DNA of 64,000 nucleotides from Pseudozyma flocculosa PF-1. Lineage: Eukaryota > Basidiomycota > Ustilaginomycetes > Ustilaginales > Ustilaginaceae. This document shows positions 11,145 through 21,485 of the stretch, piece after piece; the stretch's first letter is position 1, and every line of letters starts with the position of its first letter. Location: positions 356,120-420,119 of the forward strand of contig NW_006920886.1 in the NCBI RefSeq assembly GCF_000417875.1, written 5' to 3'. The position numbers were made by a program, and so were the translations under genes. The notes under the pieces were generated by a model. The model searched no databases. It saw only the letters and a program-made list of their open reading frames with translations, and was not told the DNA's origin.

Positions 11145-12623
11145 GATGGGCGAGTTGGTCGTTGGGGGTCGAATAGGTGGTGAAGCGGGAGAGTACGAGG
11201 TGCGGTGGACGAGGAAGAGAAGGTGGAGATGCCGACCTGCGATGGCTCGAGGTGCGATTGCCGGCCATGCCCGCCCGCGCCCCACTGCCTGCGCCCCACG
11301 CCTTCGCTTCTTCGCGCCAGAGGCACATCAGAGGAGAGCGATCGAGCCTTCCTCCCTTGCTTGCCTTCCTCCCTTGCTCCCTCGAATTTCGGCGAGCGGG
11401 CAGCTTCGGATCCTCGCCCGTCCCGCACGTCCGGCATCGGGCTACGTTAGATCGGGCGCGGGCTCCTTCCCAATCGCAACCACCGGCACCAGCATCACCC
11501 CGCGCGTCCGTCTGTCGCTCGCAGGCAGCATCTGGACACCCACCGGACGGCACGACAGCGCAGTTTCGGGTTTCAAGTCACATTTTGAGAAGTGGGTGGC
11601 GGCCGGGGGAGACCCGTGGTAGAGGAAGGGGGGGGGGCCGGCGGCATAGAAGAAGGGAAAGTGAAAAAAGTACAGCGAATAAAGCGATAAAAACCTGATC
11701 CCTCCTCCCCGCTCTCCTAAACAAGGCCGGCCAGACGAACGAGTCGCGCTGCTCTCCTTGGTCGTGTTCAGAAAGGAAAGGAGAGCAGTCGCGCTCGCGC
11801 CTCGAACGGCAAAGGGGGCAAGAGAGCAGCGTGCAAGGGTGTATGGAGGCCAGAGAGAAGGGTGAAGCAGAGAAGAAACAGGGATTGAAAAGGGGGGGAA
11901 AACGAAGGGGTGCGGTACAGCATGTGTAGAGCAAGAGACGGGCGGCGGACCGATAATGTGACTAGCAACGACCCTCTCCCCCCGCCAGGAAAAGCCGCCG
12001 TCTCGCTGCTTCCGAACCCGATTTTGAGCAGGATGATGGGAAGTTTTGGGGGTGGTGTGTGTGTGTGTGTGGGTGCGTGTGTGGCGGGGACATGGCGCCG
12101 ACGACGTCAATGACGAGCTCCTGCGAACTGCCCTCCGAGCAAGTGAACCGCCACCTTCGCCTCGGAGCTACGCCTTACGCCGACGCCCCACCGCCGCGAT
12201 GCAAAGACGGGCGAAGCGGGGAGGCCGACCGACCGTGGAGCAGCAGGGGGCTGGCGATCGCGCCTCAACGACCCCCCGCTGACTTCCGCGCCCGCATCCA
12301 CGTCGACCTCGCCTCGTCACGTCCCTCGTGCCTCCGCCAACCGCGCGAGGCTCTATTGAAATCCAGCCATGCAGACTGCAGCCCACCGCCGACGTCCTCG
12401 GTGGAACGTCGCCTCGGCGAACGCCTGCGCTGCATCTTCCCGGCCACGGCCGTGCTTCCCACGGCCGATGCCGGGCCTCGTTCCAGCTGCCGAGCTCCTC
12501 GTCTGAAAGCCTGGCCGTCTCCCTGGGTGAAGGGTCTGCCTGCCTACGCCGACGCGATGTGCGCGGGGGCTAAGCGGGCCTGACCTTGCCGGAAAGATGG
12601 CAGGCCGCGGCCGCTGCGGCCGC
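11145..12623. other. Intergenic region between ATP15 and eIF4A
   Basis: This 1.5 kb holds the ATP15 promoter and the eIF4A 3' UTR, both on the minus strand. It contains a GT dinucleotide repeat near 12055-12070, a G-run near 11630 and a doubled GCGGCCGC-like palindrome just past the eIF4A stop (12607-12623). No coding region with family resemblance was found. Confidence 0.5.
12055..12070. repeat. (GT)n microsatellite
   Basis: Eight uninterrupted GT units, followed by an interrupted GT-rich stretch to about 12083. It lies in non-coding DNA downstream of eIF4A. Confidence 0.8.
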
Positions 12624-13007
12624 TTAGATGAGGTTGGCGACGTCGAGGGGCATCTCGTCGATCTGGGTGCTGTAGAACTGCTCGATGTCGCGGAGCATGC
12701 GGACGTCCTCGGTGGTGACGAAGTTGATGGCGACACCCTTGCGGCCGAAACGACCGCCACGGCCGATGCGGTGGATGTAGTTCTCGCGGTTCGAGGGCAG
12801 GTCGTAGTTGATGACGAGCGACACCTGCTGGACGTCGATGCCACGGGCGAGGAGGTCGGTGGTGATGAGGACACGCGACGAGCCCGAGCGGAACTCGCGC
12901 ATGATGACCTCGCGCTGGCCCTGCTCCATGTCGCCGTGCATGGCCGACACGGTGAACTCGCGCGACGTCAGCTTGTCGGTGAGCCAGTCGACCTTCCTGC
13001 GGGTGTT

Positions 13008-13046
<39 letters not shown>

Positions 13047-14349
13047 AAGGTCGCAGAGCGTGTCGAGCTTCCAATCCTCCTTCTCGACGGCGACGTAGAA
13101 CTGCTTGATACCCTCGAGGGTGAGCTCGTCGCGCTTGACGAGGATGCGGACGGGGTCGCGCATGAACTTCTTGGTGACCTCGAGGACGTCCTGGGGCATG
13201 GTGGCCGAGAGCAGGACGACCTGGGTGTCCTGGGGCAGCAGCTGGAAGACCTCGTACATCTGGTCCTTGAAGCCGCGCGACAGCATCTCGTCGGCCTCGT
13301 CGAGGCAGAACATCTTGAGGTTGTCGGTGCGGAAGGCGCGACGGTTGATCATGTCGTAGACACGGCCGGGCGTGCCGACGACGACCTGGGCGCCCTCGCC
13401 GAGCTTGGCCATGTCCTCGCGGACGTTGGTGCCGCCGATGCAGGCGTGGCAGTTGATGTCCATGTAGTCGCCGAGGGCGATGACGACCTTCTGGATCTGC
13501 TGGGCCAGCTCACGGGTGGGGGCCAGGATCAGGGCCTGGACGGCCTTGATCGAGGGGTCGATGCGCTGCAGAATGGCAATCGAGAACGTGGCAGTCTTGC
13601 CGGTACCGGACTGGGCCTGGGCAATGACATCGTGGCCCTTGATGACGGGGACGATGGCGCGGGCCTGGATCGCCGAAGGGCGCTCGAAGCTGGCGGACGG
13701 CAAAGTAGAGGGGCAGGGGTTGAAGGCGGCGACGTCAGCATGTGTATCCGCTGCCGCAAGTCGGAATTGGGCTCTTGCGGCCCAGCCAAGATCCGCGTAA
13801 GGCCGGGAAACGGGTGCTTGGGGCCAGGGGCGACGTGACGGATTGCCCGTGGCCCTTTGAGATCGTGCAACTACGCCGTCCATTCTGGCCCTGACGCTGC
13901 TGGACTGCCGTCGCCACTCACCCGTAAGCGTAGACACCGCGGAGGAGGTCGGGCTTCAGCTCCATGTTGTCGAAGTTGTCGATGACCGACTCCCAGTTAG
14001 ACTCGATCTCGCCATCGGCGATCTGGAGGTCATTGTTCTGGGGGGTCTCCTCGGGCCTGCGAGGCGGGAAGGCGAAGAGAAGCATGACAGGAGATGCACC
14101 AAACTCAAGGTCAGTCACTTGCTCTCAGCTCGGCACTACGAACAGCAGTGGCGCAAGAGCCGCGCGCCGGTGGCGCTGTGCCCCTCTCCCGTTCGCTCGG
14201 AGGTAGACATCAGTGCCGTCGCGAGGCGGGCCCATTCCGGCTGGCCGCCTTCGTCCGCCATCGATCCTTCGCCGGGGCCGAATGCGGTGCGACAGGACGG
14301 ACACATCGCAGCAGCTCGAGACATCGGCCGGCCATACGCACTTGGACAT
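12624..14349 (-). CDS. TIF1: ATP-dependent RNA helicase eIF4A, three exons
   Basis: Proposed exons, in transcript order, are 14349-14342, 14056-13922 and 13689-12624 (complement), giving 402 residues. eIF4A is the DEAD-box helicase of eIF4F that unwinds 5' leaders for ribosome scanning. All motifs are present: Q-motif [53 protein letters not shown] and [13 protein letters not shown]. The first coding exon is only 8 bases (ATG TCC AA). It was inferred because the second exon has no suitable ATG and opens at a CCTCGCAG acceptor. ATGTCCAA followed by the donor GTGCGT restores the frame as [20 protein letters not shown], a typical fungal eIF4A start. The C-terminus DVANLI is also canonical. HEL2 lies head-to-head about 1.4 kb away. 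Confidence 0.95.
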
Positions 14350-15793
14350 GCTGGGCAGATGGGTTTGAAGGGTCAAGGAGTCGGACTGGACAAAGTCGAC
14401 GCCTTGGGGTGTGTTTTTTTTGGGTGGTTCGCTGGAGAAAAGAAAGTTGAAGGGCTACGGGGTGCCGTTCAACCAGATATAGCTTGGTGATGTAGAGATG
14501 TGTTGTTTTGGTGGTGGTGGTGGTGGTATCGGGGAAAGGTGTCGGTGGCGGGCCACAGCAGCACCCCCACCCACCCAGCCTCGCCCTCTCGATGGCGTCG
14601 AGCGCGCTCCTCATCTCTTTCTGCCTGTCTTCGCTCCTCTCTTCCTCTCCTGGCTGGCTGGCCGAGTGCCTGCCTGCCTGCCTGCTGGCCGCCCAGTTTT
14701 TTTCTCTCCCCTGCCTCTCTTCCTGGCCCTGGCCCTGGCCCTCTTGCCTGGTAAGAAAAAAATTTCTCGATGGCTCGCCTCGCTCCGCCTGGCCTGGCTT
14801 TCGAAATTCACAAACCTGGCCGGCCCTGCGTGGGCCAGTTTGCTTTGATTTCCCTTTGTTAACGAGCCACGCTTCCAGTTTGGAGCAGCGATTAACTAGG
14901 ATCCGCGACTCAGCCTGGCCCAGTTTCAATTCAGGATGACCAGGGCTGAAGTGCGTGGGGCTTGGGTTTGCTATTGGAGATTTGAATGGCAGGGCCGCCC
15001 CTTTGCTTTGACCCGCCTGGTGCGGGCTGGCCCTCCCCTGGCGGCGAGCAAGCAAGGGAGCGAGGATCCGTATCGCAGAGCAGCGTGGTGGCGCGGCATG
15101 GTTGCACGACCCTGGCTCAGCACTCGTCCGGAGATACGGCGGCAGCGGCGAAGGGTGTCGATGGAGACGAGATCGGTCGCGTCGTCGTTGCAGGGGCTTC
15201 TTCCAGCCCGTATTCGTCGAAAGGGGAGCCAGGCAAGCTTTCCCTGGCATACATGGTTGGCCCTGCGACGGCAGGGCCTGCCCGACAGAAGGCGGATTGA
15301 GCCGATCACGAATGGCGCCCGATCTGGCTTGCAGACAGACGGCGGCCCGCGTGGCTCGTTCGCCAGGCCTGCCTAGCGTATGAGGTCAGGCTAGCTGGGC
15401 TTGTCGAACCTGCTCTGCTTCGCTGGCTGCCTGGGGGCTGGCAAACGAGCCCGAAAGGCGGGGCCGGCTGGGCAGCGAGCAAGAAGAATCGCGCAGCCCT
15501 CCTCATCCTCCACCTGCTGCTGCCTTCCTATCCCCCGCCTTGCCCCGATCCCCGCCCTTTCTTCGTCTGTCGCACCCTACCCGTTCAGCAAAACAGAGCA
15601 AAACAGCACCGCAAAACAGCACGGCCCTCGTCGTTCTATTCCTCCCCGACGCTTCCTTAGGCTTGCGGAACAGCCCGGACCGCCGGACGAGGAGCACCTA
15701 GCGCGCCAGGGAAACCATCTCGAGCATACATCGATCAAGCACGGCTCCCCCCGCGCCTCTTTTCCCTTGCCATCACCGCAAACCCACACACAG
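14350..15793. promoter_or_regulatory. Divergent promoter region, eIF4A/HEL2
   Basis: This 1.4 kb region carries the promoters of two genes of the translation system. It contains a TGG repeat (14509-14526), CTGG and CCTG runs (about 14650-14700), T- and A-rich patches (about 14697-14763) and several AT-rich elements (TTCGAAATTCA at 14800-14810, GTTTCAATTC at 14923-14932, GATTTGAAT near 14978). These lie among repeated CCTGGCC/GGCCAGG strings. There is a C/T-rich leader before the HEL2 ATG. No gene was recognised. Confidence 0.5.
14509..14526. repeat. (TGG)6 microsatellite
   Basis: Six tandem TGG units in the region upstream of the eIF4A gene. Confidence 0.8.
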
Positions 15794-18340
15794 ATGAGCG
15801 AACCATCAGCAGCCACTCCTCGAGGACGTCCTGCACGCGGTCGCGGCGCAGGAGGGAGTCGTGGCGGAGGCGGATCGAGGGGCGGGAGAAGAGGCAACTT
15901 CGGCAGCGCCCTGTCTTCGTCCGACGCCGCCGCCTCCTCCACAGCCTCAGATAGGCCGGCAGCAAGCAGCAGAGGTGGTCGTGGGAGATCTAGACCGCCG
16001 CAGAGTGGGACCAATCGGCAGGCACGGCCGCAGCAACAACAGCAGCATGATCAGGACCCTGACAGCGACCACGCGCCGTCGGGCGACGTGGCAAATGGCG
16101 ACGACCACGGCAACGGCGGCAACGGTGATGGCGACGGCGACGGCGACGACGACGACGAGCTTCCGCCCGAGGGCGAGATGTGCTTCATTTGCGCCGAGCC
16201 GGTCAAGCTGTACTCGGTGGCGCCCTGCGACCACAAGACGTGCCATATCTGCGCCATCCGGCTGCGCGCGCTGTACAAGAAGAACGAGTGCACCTTCTGC
16301 AAGACCGACATCGATCGTCTGATCTTTACCGCCTCGTCGACGCGCAACTTTGCCGACTTCGACCCGTCCGACACGCCATTTGCCGACAAGAAGCTGCAGA
16401 TCTCGTTCGAGACCAAGGATGCCATGGAGGAGACGCTAATCCTGCTGCGCTTCAACTGCCCCGACGCGCGCTGCGAGGTGGCGAGCGCCGGGTGGCAGGA
16501 CCTCAAGATGCACGCGCGGCGCGACCACAACCGCCTCCTCTGCGACCTCTGCGTGCGGCACAAGAAGATCTTCAGCCACGAGCACACGTTGCACACGAGC
16601 CAGTCGCTCCAGGCCCACATGAGCAGCGAGCACGGCCACTGCGAGTACTGCAACCAGTACTTTTACGGCGACGACGAGCTCTTTGTCCACATGCGCGACC
16701 GCCACGAGCAGTGCCACATCTGCAAGGCGCGCGGCACCGAGGCCGACCGCTGGCGCTACTTCCGCAACTACAACCAGCTCGAGAAGCACTTCCAGCACGA
16801 GCACTTCCTCTGCCAGAACCCCGAGTGTCTCGAAAAGAAGTTTGTCGTCTTCGATAGCGAGATGGACTTCAAGGCGCACCAGCTGTCGGAGCATGCCAAC
16901 GAGCTCACCAGCCGCGAAAAGCGCGAGGCGGTGCGGATCGAGGCCAACTTCACCTACGATGAGCCCGAGGGCTCGCGTAGCGGTCGCGGCGGTCGCGGAG
17001 GACGACGCGGCGGCGGCCGGGCCGGTGCTCGAGGGGATCGGGAGCGCGATACCGGCGCGGGCGACGACGCCGACCCGCTCGGTGTGTCGTCGCTTGCAGG
17101 GCGCCAGCACGTCCCCGGCGCCGGCCCCGCAAGTCACCAGAGTCGTCGCGCGGCGTTCGGAGGCAGTCTGACGGGCCCTGGCGGCAGCGGCGGCGGCACA
17201 GATGGCCCGACGCCGCAGGGCGTGTCGGCGCCTGAGACCAACCCTGGTGCGGCGGCAGCGGCGATGCCGATGCAGGAGCGCCACGCGGCCTACCTCGCCA
17301 AGGTCACGGCCATCCTCAAGGGTTCCGAGTCGCGGGTCGCTTCGTTCCGCTCCTCGGTGCGCACCTACCGCAACGGCGAGATGTCGGCCAAGGACCTCAT
17401 CGACAACATCCACAGCCTGGTGGGCGATCTCGACGACTGCGTCAACGTTGTCAACGGCCTTGCCGACCTGCTCGACGACGACGACAAGAAGCGCCACCTG
17501 CTCTCGGCGTGGAACAGCTTCCGCATCGAGCGGACCCAATTCCCCTCGCTCGGCGGCGGCAGCGTCGGCCCGCTGAGCAGCGAGTCGCCCTACGCCGGCA
17601 TCGCGCGCGGGCAGATCCGCAACGTCAAGACTGCGTCGGCGTCCAACAACCAGGTGTGGGCCAACGTCGACCGCGCCGCCTCGTCGTCGTCGGGCCACAA
17701 GGCGGGGCGGCCCCCGGTGATCAAGGAGCATTTTCCCTCGCTGGCCAAGGCGCAGTCCAAGGGAAGCGTCAACATCCCCGGATCGCTGGCGCATGCCGTG
17801 GCGAGCAACTCTTCGCTGCGCGTCAACCACGGCAGCACGCCCTGGTCGGCCTCGTCGACCATGGCCGCCGCCAACCGCGCCAGCAGCGGTCGGAGCACGC
17901 CGCAGCCGGTGGCTGCGCCCTATGTGATGCGCGCCGGCGCCTCATCGTCTTCGAACGGCATGGTCAACCTGTCCACGCGCAACACGGCGGCGTTCCCCAG
18001 CCTGCCCACGAACCAGTCGCGCATGGACCTCAACGCGCATAAGCGGGCGGTGCTGGCCAAGAGCAAGGGCAAGGAGCGCGAGGGCAGCCTGCCGACGTCG
18101 CCCGATGCCAGCGGCAGCTCGACGCCCTGGGCATTACCCTCGGGCCGCATCGACGAGTCGGCCACCAGCCCACGCGGCGGCTCGCAGTCCGGTGGTGGAT
18201 TGGGCAACCTCGACGGCCTCAGTGAGGCTTTGGCTGCCACGTCGCGGGCGCAGCAGCAGCAGCAGGCGTCGGGCGCCGCCAAGAAGAAAAAGTCAAAGGG
18301 CACGCCGCTGATTTCCTTGGGCGGCGTGCATCGCGGATGA
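15794..18340 (+). CDS. HEL2: HEL2/ZNF598-type RING E3 ubiquitin ligase (ribosome quality control)
   Basis: This is a single exon of 848 residues from the ATG at 15794. The frame continues upstream without an ATG and looks like leader sequence. Hel2/ZNF598 recognises collided ribosomes and ubiquitinates 40S proteins to start quality control. The RING is at about residues 130-172 (CFICAEPV, CDHKTCHICA, CTFCKTD). A Cys/His-rich zinc-finger region follows at about 224-367, with CEYCNQYFYGDDELFVHM, QCHICKARG and FLCQNPECLEKKFVVF, in the order and spacing of the family. An Arg/Gly-rich segment lies near residue 400. The C-terminal half is Ser/Ala-rich with short conserved FPSL-type motifs (QFPSLGG, HFPSLAK, AFPSLP). 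An Arg/Gly-rich N-terminus may bind RNA. It converges on DAD1. Confidence 0.95.
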   Translation: MSEPSAATPRGRPARGRGAGGSRGGGGSRGGRRGNFGSALSSSDAAASSTASDRPAASSRGGRGRSRPPQSGTNRQARPQQQQQHDQDPDSDHAPSGDVANGDDHGNGGNGDGDGDGDDDDELPPEGEMCFICAEPVKLYSVAPCDHKTCHICAIRLRALYKKNECTFCKTDIDRLIFTASSTRNFADFDPSDTPFADKKLQISFETKDAMEETLILLRFNCPDARCEVASAGWQDLKMHARRDHNRLLCDLCVRHKKIFSHEHTLHTSQSLQAHMSSEHGHCEYCNQYFYGDDELFVHMRDRHEQCHICKARGTEADRWRYFRNYNQLEKHFQHEHFLCQNPECLEKKFVVFDSEMDFKAHQLSEHANELTSREKREAVRIEANFTYDEPEGSRSGRGGRGGRRGGGRAGARGDRERDTGAGDDADPLGVSSLAGRQHVPGAGPASHQSRRAAFGGSLTGPGGSGGGTDGPTPQGVSAPETNPGAAAAAMPMQERHAAYLAKVTAILKGSESRVASFRSSVRTYRNGEMSAKDLIDNIHSLVGDLDDCVNVVNGLADLLDDDDKKRHLLSAWNSFRIERTQFPSLGGGSVGPLSSESPYAGIARGQIRNVKTASASNNQVWANVDRAASSSSGHKAGRPPVIKEHFPSLAKAQSKGSVNIPGSLAHAVASNSSLRVNHGSTPWSASSTMAAANRASSGRSTPQPVAAPYVMRAGASSSSNGMVNLSTRNTAAFPSLPTNQSRMDLNAHKRAVLAKSKGKEREGSLPTSPDASGSSTPWALPSGRIDESATSPRGGSQSGGGLGNLDGLSEALAATSRAQQQQQASGAAKKKKSKGTPLISLGGVHRG

Positions 18341-18675
18341 TTGACGGAGGGCTCAGAGGGCTGAAAGTCTGGCCTGGCATCGCATGCAACGCGCGCGTCG
18401 CCCATCTACCGCGGCCGACGGGACCATAGATAGATGCATGCCCCGCGGGCAGCGACATTGACGCTGGGCCCATGAGGTCGCCCATCCAGCGCGAGAAGTG
18501 TGTTGTCTGTGTGTCAGTGCGTACGAGCGTTGACGATTGCGGGCGAGAAGACGAGAGGCGGGAAAGCGGATACAAGTACAGCCACGGGTGCAGCCCAGCC
18601 CCGGGTGTGACGCCTTCGGGGCGAGGTTGTCGTTGTCGGGGCGGGGGCGATGCGATGATAGACGAAGACGATGAG
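18341..18675. other. Convergent 3' region, HEL2/DAD1
   Basis: This 335-base region between converging stop codons holds both 3' UTRs. No feature beyond that is visible. Confidence 0.5.
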
Positions 18676-19310
18676 CTATTCGTAGATGGTGCCTCCACCG
18701 GGAGCGACGCCCGGCGGGAGGGTATGCTCGATCGTGCTGGCGCTCAAGGTGCCGCCTCTCTTGTCTTCGTTTGTGGAGCGACGGAGGCTCCTTGCCTGCG
18801 CGTCCCGATCCTCCTCTTCGGTCTGGGTTGCCCCTGTCTTGCCCTGCTGCTGCTGTTGCTGTTGCTGCTGCTTGGACGAGGCTGGACGTTGTTGCTGCTG
18901 GTACCTGTCCGCATACGGATCGGGGATCCCGACGGCCGTCATCAACTCAGAGAAACGACCCCACAGCCCGGCGATGGGTTCGAATTCTTTGCCGACCGAG
19001 ATGCTCTCCTCCAGCTTGCGGTTGAGTGCATTGCTCGATGACATGAGCGATTCGATCCCCTGTCGTGCGGCCGCGAGGTCATACAGGAGCAGAGAGGTCA
19101 GTGAGGTGTCACCGCGAAGAAGCTCAGATTCGAAGGAATAGCAACGACTGCGGTACGCACCTGTGCAATATCGGTGATGAGCCTCTCGCGCTCCTTTTCA
19201 AACACGGTGCCATGTCGCAGCGCGCTGGTGTCCACCGTCGAGGTGATGGGCTCAGAGGGCGTCGTGGCCGGGTAGCCGACCGAGTGGCGAGACGGCGTCG
19301 TCGTGTCCAT
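18676..19310 (-). CDS. DAD1: DASH complex subunit Dad1, two exons
   Basis: Proposed exons, in transcript order, are 19310-19161 and 19059-18676 (complement), giving 177 residues. Dad1 belongs to the DASH/Dam1 ring that couples kinetochores to spindle microtubules. The core is FEKERERLITDIAQ joined to GIESLMSSSNALNRKLEE and SVGKEFEPIAGLWGRFSELM, which matches the Dad1 domain. The acceptor CGACAG at 19060 was chosen because it gives the domain without an insertion. An earlier acceptor would keep an open frame but insert about 20 unrelated residues. The core is about 60 residues. The protein is roughly twice the usual length because of a Thr/Ser-rich start of about 35 residues and a C-terminal tail with a polyglutamine run and charged residues. 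Confidence 0.9.
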
Positions 19311-20712
19311 GTTGTGATGCGGTGGGCAATCTCGATGCAGTGGCGTTTGCGGTGTCGCTGCGGATGGCGGTGATGGCGCAGGTGGTGTCGGTGGTGGTGG
19401 TGGTGTTGGGGTTGGTGTTGGTCGCAGGCTGTACGTGTTGCTTGGCTGGCGGCGCGGGCCCCACGCGCTCGAAAGTGGAGCGGGGCGGGCCAGAGGCAGG
19501 CGCGGGGTCTCGAGCAGTCGTGCGACTGAGACTCTTCCAGCGGCGTCCCCGTTCCCTGTTCGCCTTGGCCAGCCCGCAGTCCGACATCGGGGTCAGCTAT
19601 CTTGGCTCCTCATGAACGGAATCTTAATCGAGTCTTTCCGCCCATTCGGCTCTTCCGAAGCCCTGCTTGACTCGCGGGCTGTGCCGATTGCTTCGCCAGC
19701 GAGCAGCGCCTCGGCGGTTTGAGACCTGGACCTCGTCCTATAAGCGAATGAGGGCGTGCGGCGTCGGGTCGCGCTCCGAGAACTCGGACTCGGAGGCAGA
19801 CTGCCTTCGAGCCGTGGAACACATATGCATGCTGTCGGACCGCGCCGCTTTTCTCTCCCTGGAGAGCATCGAGAATGAGCCCGACCTCTCTGCTCTCGTC
19901 GAAGCATCAGCCGGTATGTCGAGGAGCTGCGCAGGTTGGCAGAGCGTAGGAGGCACGAAGCAATGAGGAGGGTGAGGAGAAGACGGCTCGCTTGCTTGCC
20001 TGCTTCCGACGCTGCACTCTGTGGCCTGCCGCTGCCATGGAACCCGACCGACATCGGCTGGCTTCCGCGCCGCCCGCGTGCGCAGCAGGCGCACCTGTCG
20101 TTGGCACTTCAACTGGCCAGCGTGCATGGCCGATCCGTCGCAGCGGCCTCGTTCCGATGGCAAGCAGGCTAGGCTAGCTGTGTGTCAAGCTATGTAGGAC
20201 GACGTGGACTGCCCGACAAGCAACGGCGAGGCAAGCCCGACGAAGCAAGCAAGGTGGCATCGACGCCTTACGGCGCTCGCGAGCCGGCACCAGCGACGAG
20301 GACGAGGCTGGTCCGTAGAGCTTAGGAGGCTTGCCTGCTTCTTTTCGACGCTCGTGGGCTTCTCTCGGTCGCCGTTGCAGCTGCTCTTCAGCGCTCGCTC
20401 GGGCGGACTTCCTTAGGCCGCCGTCCGAGCTGGGCAACGCCAGCAGCACCGGGTGCCGTGGTCTTAGCTTTGATCTTCCAACTTCGGGATGCCATCCCCT
20501 CGATGGCTTCGACAGCAAAGCTAGGCAAGGCAAGGTCCCAGAGGCCAGGCCAAGATCGCCCCTCGGGGCAGCCTGACGAGCGCGCAACAACCGCCTCTGC
20601 TTCCGGGCTGGCTTGGTCAAACAGCAGCGGCAGCGGCAGCAGGCAGCACCTCTGCATCACACCGTCGGTCCCCGCCGGCCTGCCCAGCCTCTCTCTCTGC
20701 TGTGCCTCCTTC

Positions 20713-20737
20713 TTTTTTTTTTTTTTTTTTTTTTTTT
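20713..20737. repeat. Homopolymer T25
   Basis: Twenty-five consecutive T in otherwise GC-rich DNA, about 750 bases before the KDM4-like start codon. It could be a poly(dA:dT) promoter element or the tail of a decayed retroposed sequence. No element body or target-site duplication is evident. Confidence 0.85.
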
Positions 20738-20874
20738 GTTTGTCCCACGGTAGACAGCGGTCAGGGTGCCTGGAGCCTCTCTGCTTGCCTTTCTGCTAAG
20801 CCGCCTGCTCGGTGGCCTGGTGGCTCGCCGCTCGCAGCTTGCGTTTTTGTTTGGCCCTGCCCCCCTGCTGCGCG

Positions 20875-20898
20875 CTGCTGCTGCTGCTGCTGCTGCTG
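20875..20898. repeat. (CTG)8 microsatellite
   Basis: Eight tandem CTG units in the intergenic region upstream of the KDM4-like gene. Confidence 0.85.
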
Positions 20899-21485
20899 CC
20901 TGGTGGCCTGTCTCGCGCGGCCTCTTTTGATGAAAGGATTCCTGCATCGAGGGCGCTCGGCCTCACCCGCCTGGCCTGGCAGGCTGGCCCTGCTTGCCTC
21001 TCTGCCCGCCAGGCCTTGCCCCCATCACGAGCCTCGTCGTCGCGAAGCAGCCACGACCGACTCGGCCCCGCTCTCTTCGACACCACCACCACCACCACCA
21101 TCGCTCCCCATCATCATCCCGGCGACCATCGCTGCCAGCGCCACCTTCGTATCCTCGCCACGACCCTCCAGCAGATCAAGCGTTAGTTGGTCACCGCTCG
21201 ACGGGCTCGCCACATTAGCCTCTTGCCTACCGCCGCGCGCCCGCCCTGGCTTCATACCGAGTGCCTGCCCCTCCGCCCACCTGCTCGACACGCCCTCTGC
21301 CGACCCCTCTCCACCCCACCCTGACACTTTCCCCCGCTCCGACATTACATTGGGCGTGCGACTCCACCACAAGCTAGCCTGGCCAACCTTGCTTGCGTCC
21401 TTGGCGTCACACGATCCCTCCCCCGCCAGCTCGCTCACCCCCCTCGCGGCCGTCGCGGTGAGGGCGACGGAGACCAGCTGCGACG

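Larger units (their letters stand above)
19311..21485. promoter_or_regulatory. Divergent intergenic region, DAD1/KDM4
   Basis: This 2.2 kb is the largest gene-free stretch in the window. It holds a 25-base T run, a (CTG)8 repeat and many CAGG/CCTG-type strings. The last ~400 bases before the KDM4 ATG are C/T-rich. Open frames on both strands look like random high-GC frames. I found no tRNA-like A/B boxes that I would defend. Confidence 0.5.

Noticed and set aside
12597..13838. 413-residue open frame antisense to eIF4A
   Set aside because: It mirrors the DEAD-box gene. It has no start context and no domain.
16436..17830. 464-residue open frame antisense to HEL2
   Set aside because: Codon-bias shadow of a well-supported sense gene.
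18965..18980. GGTTCGAATT as a tRNA B-box
   Set aside because: It lies inside the conserved Dad1 coding sequence and has no matching A-box or acceptor stem.
19060..19130. DAD1 acceptor upstream of 19060, keeping LLRGDTS... in the protein
   Set aside because: It is in frame, but it would insert about 20 residues in the middle of the conserved Dad1 core. The CGACAG acceptor at 19060 gives an uninterrupted domain.
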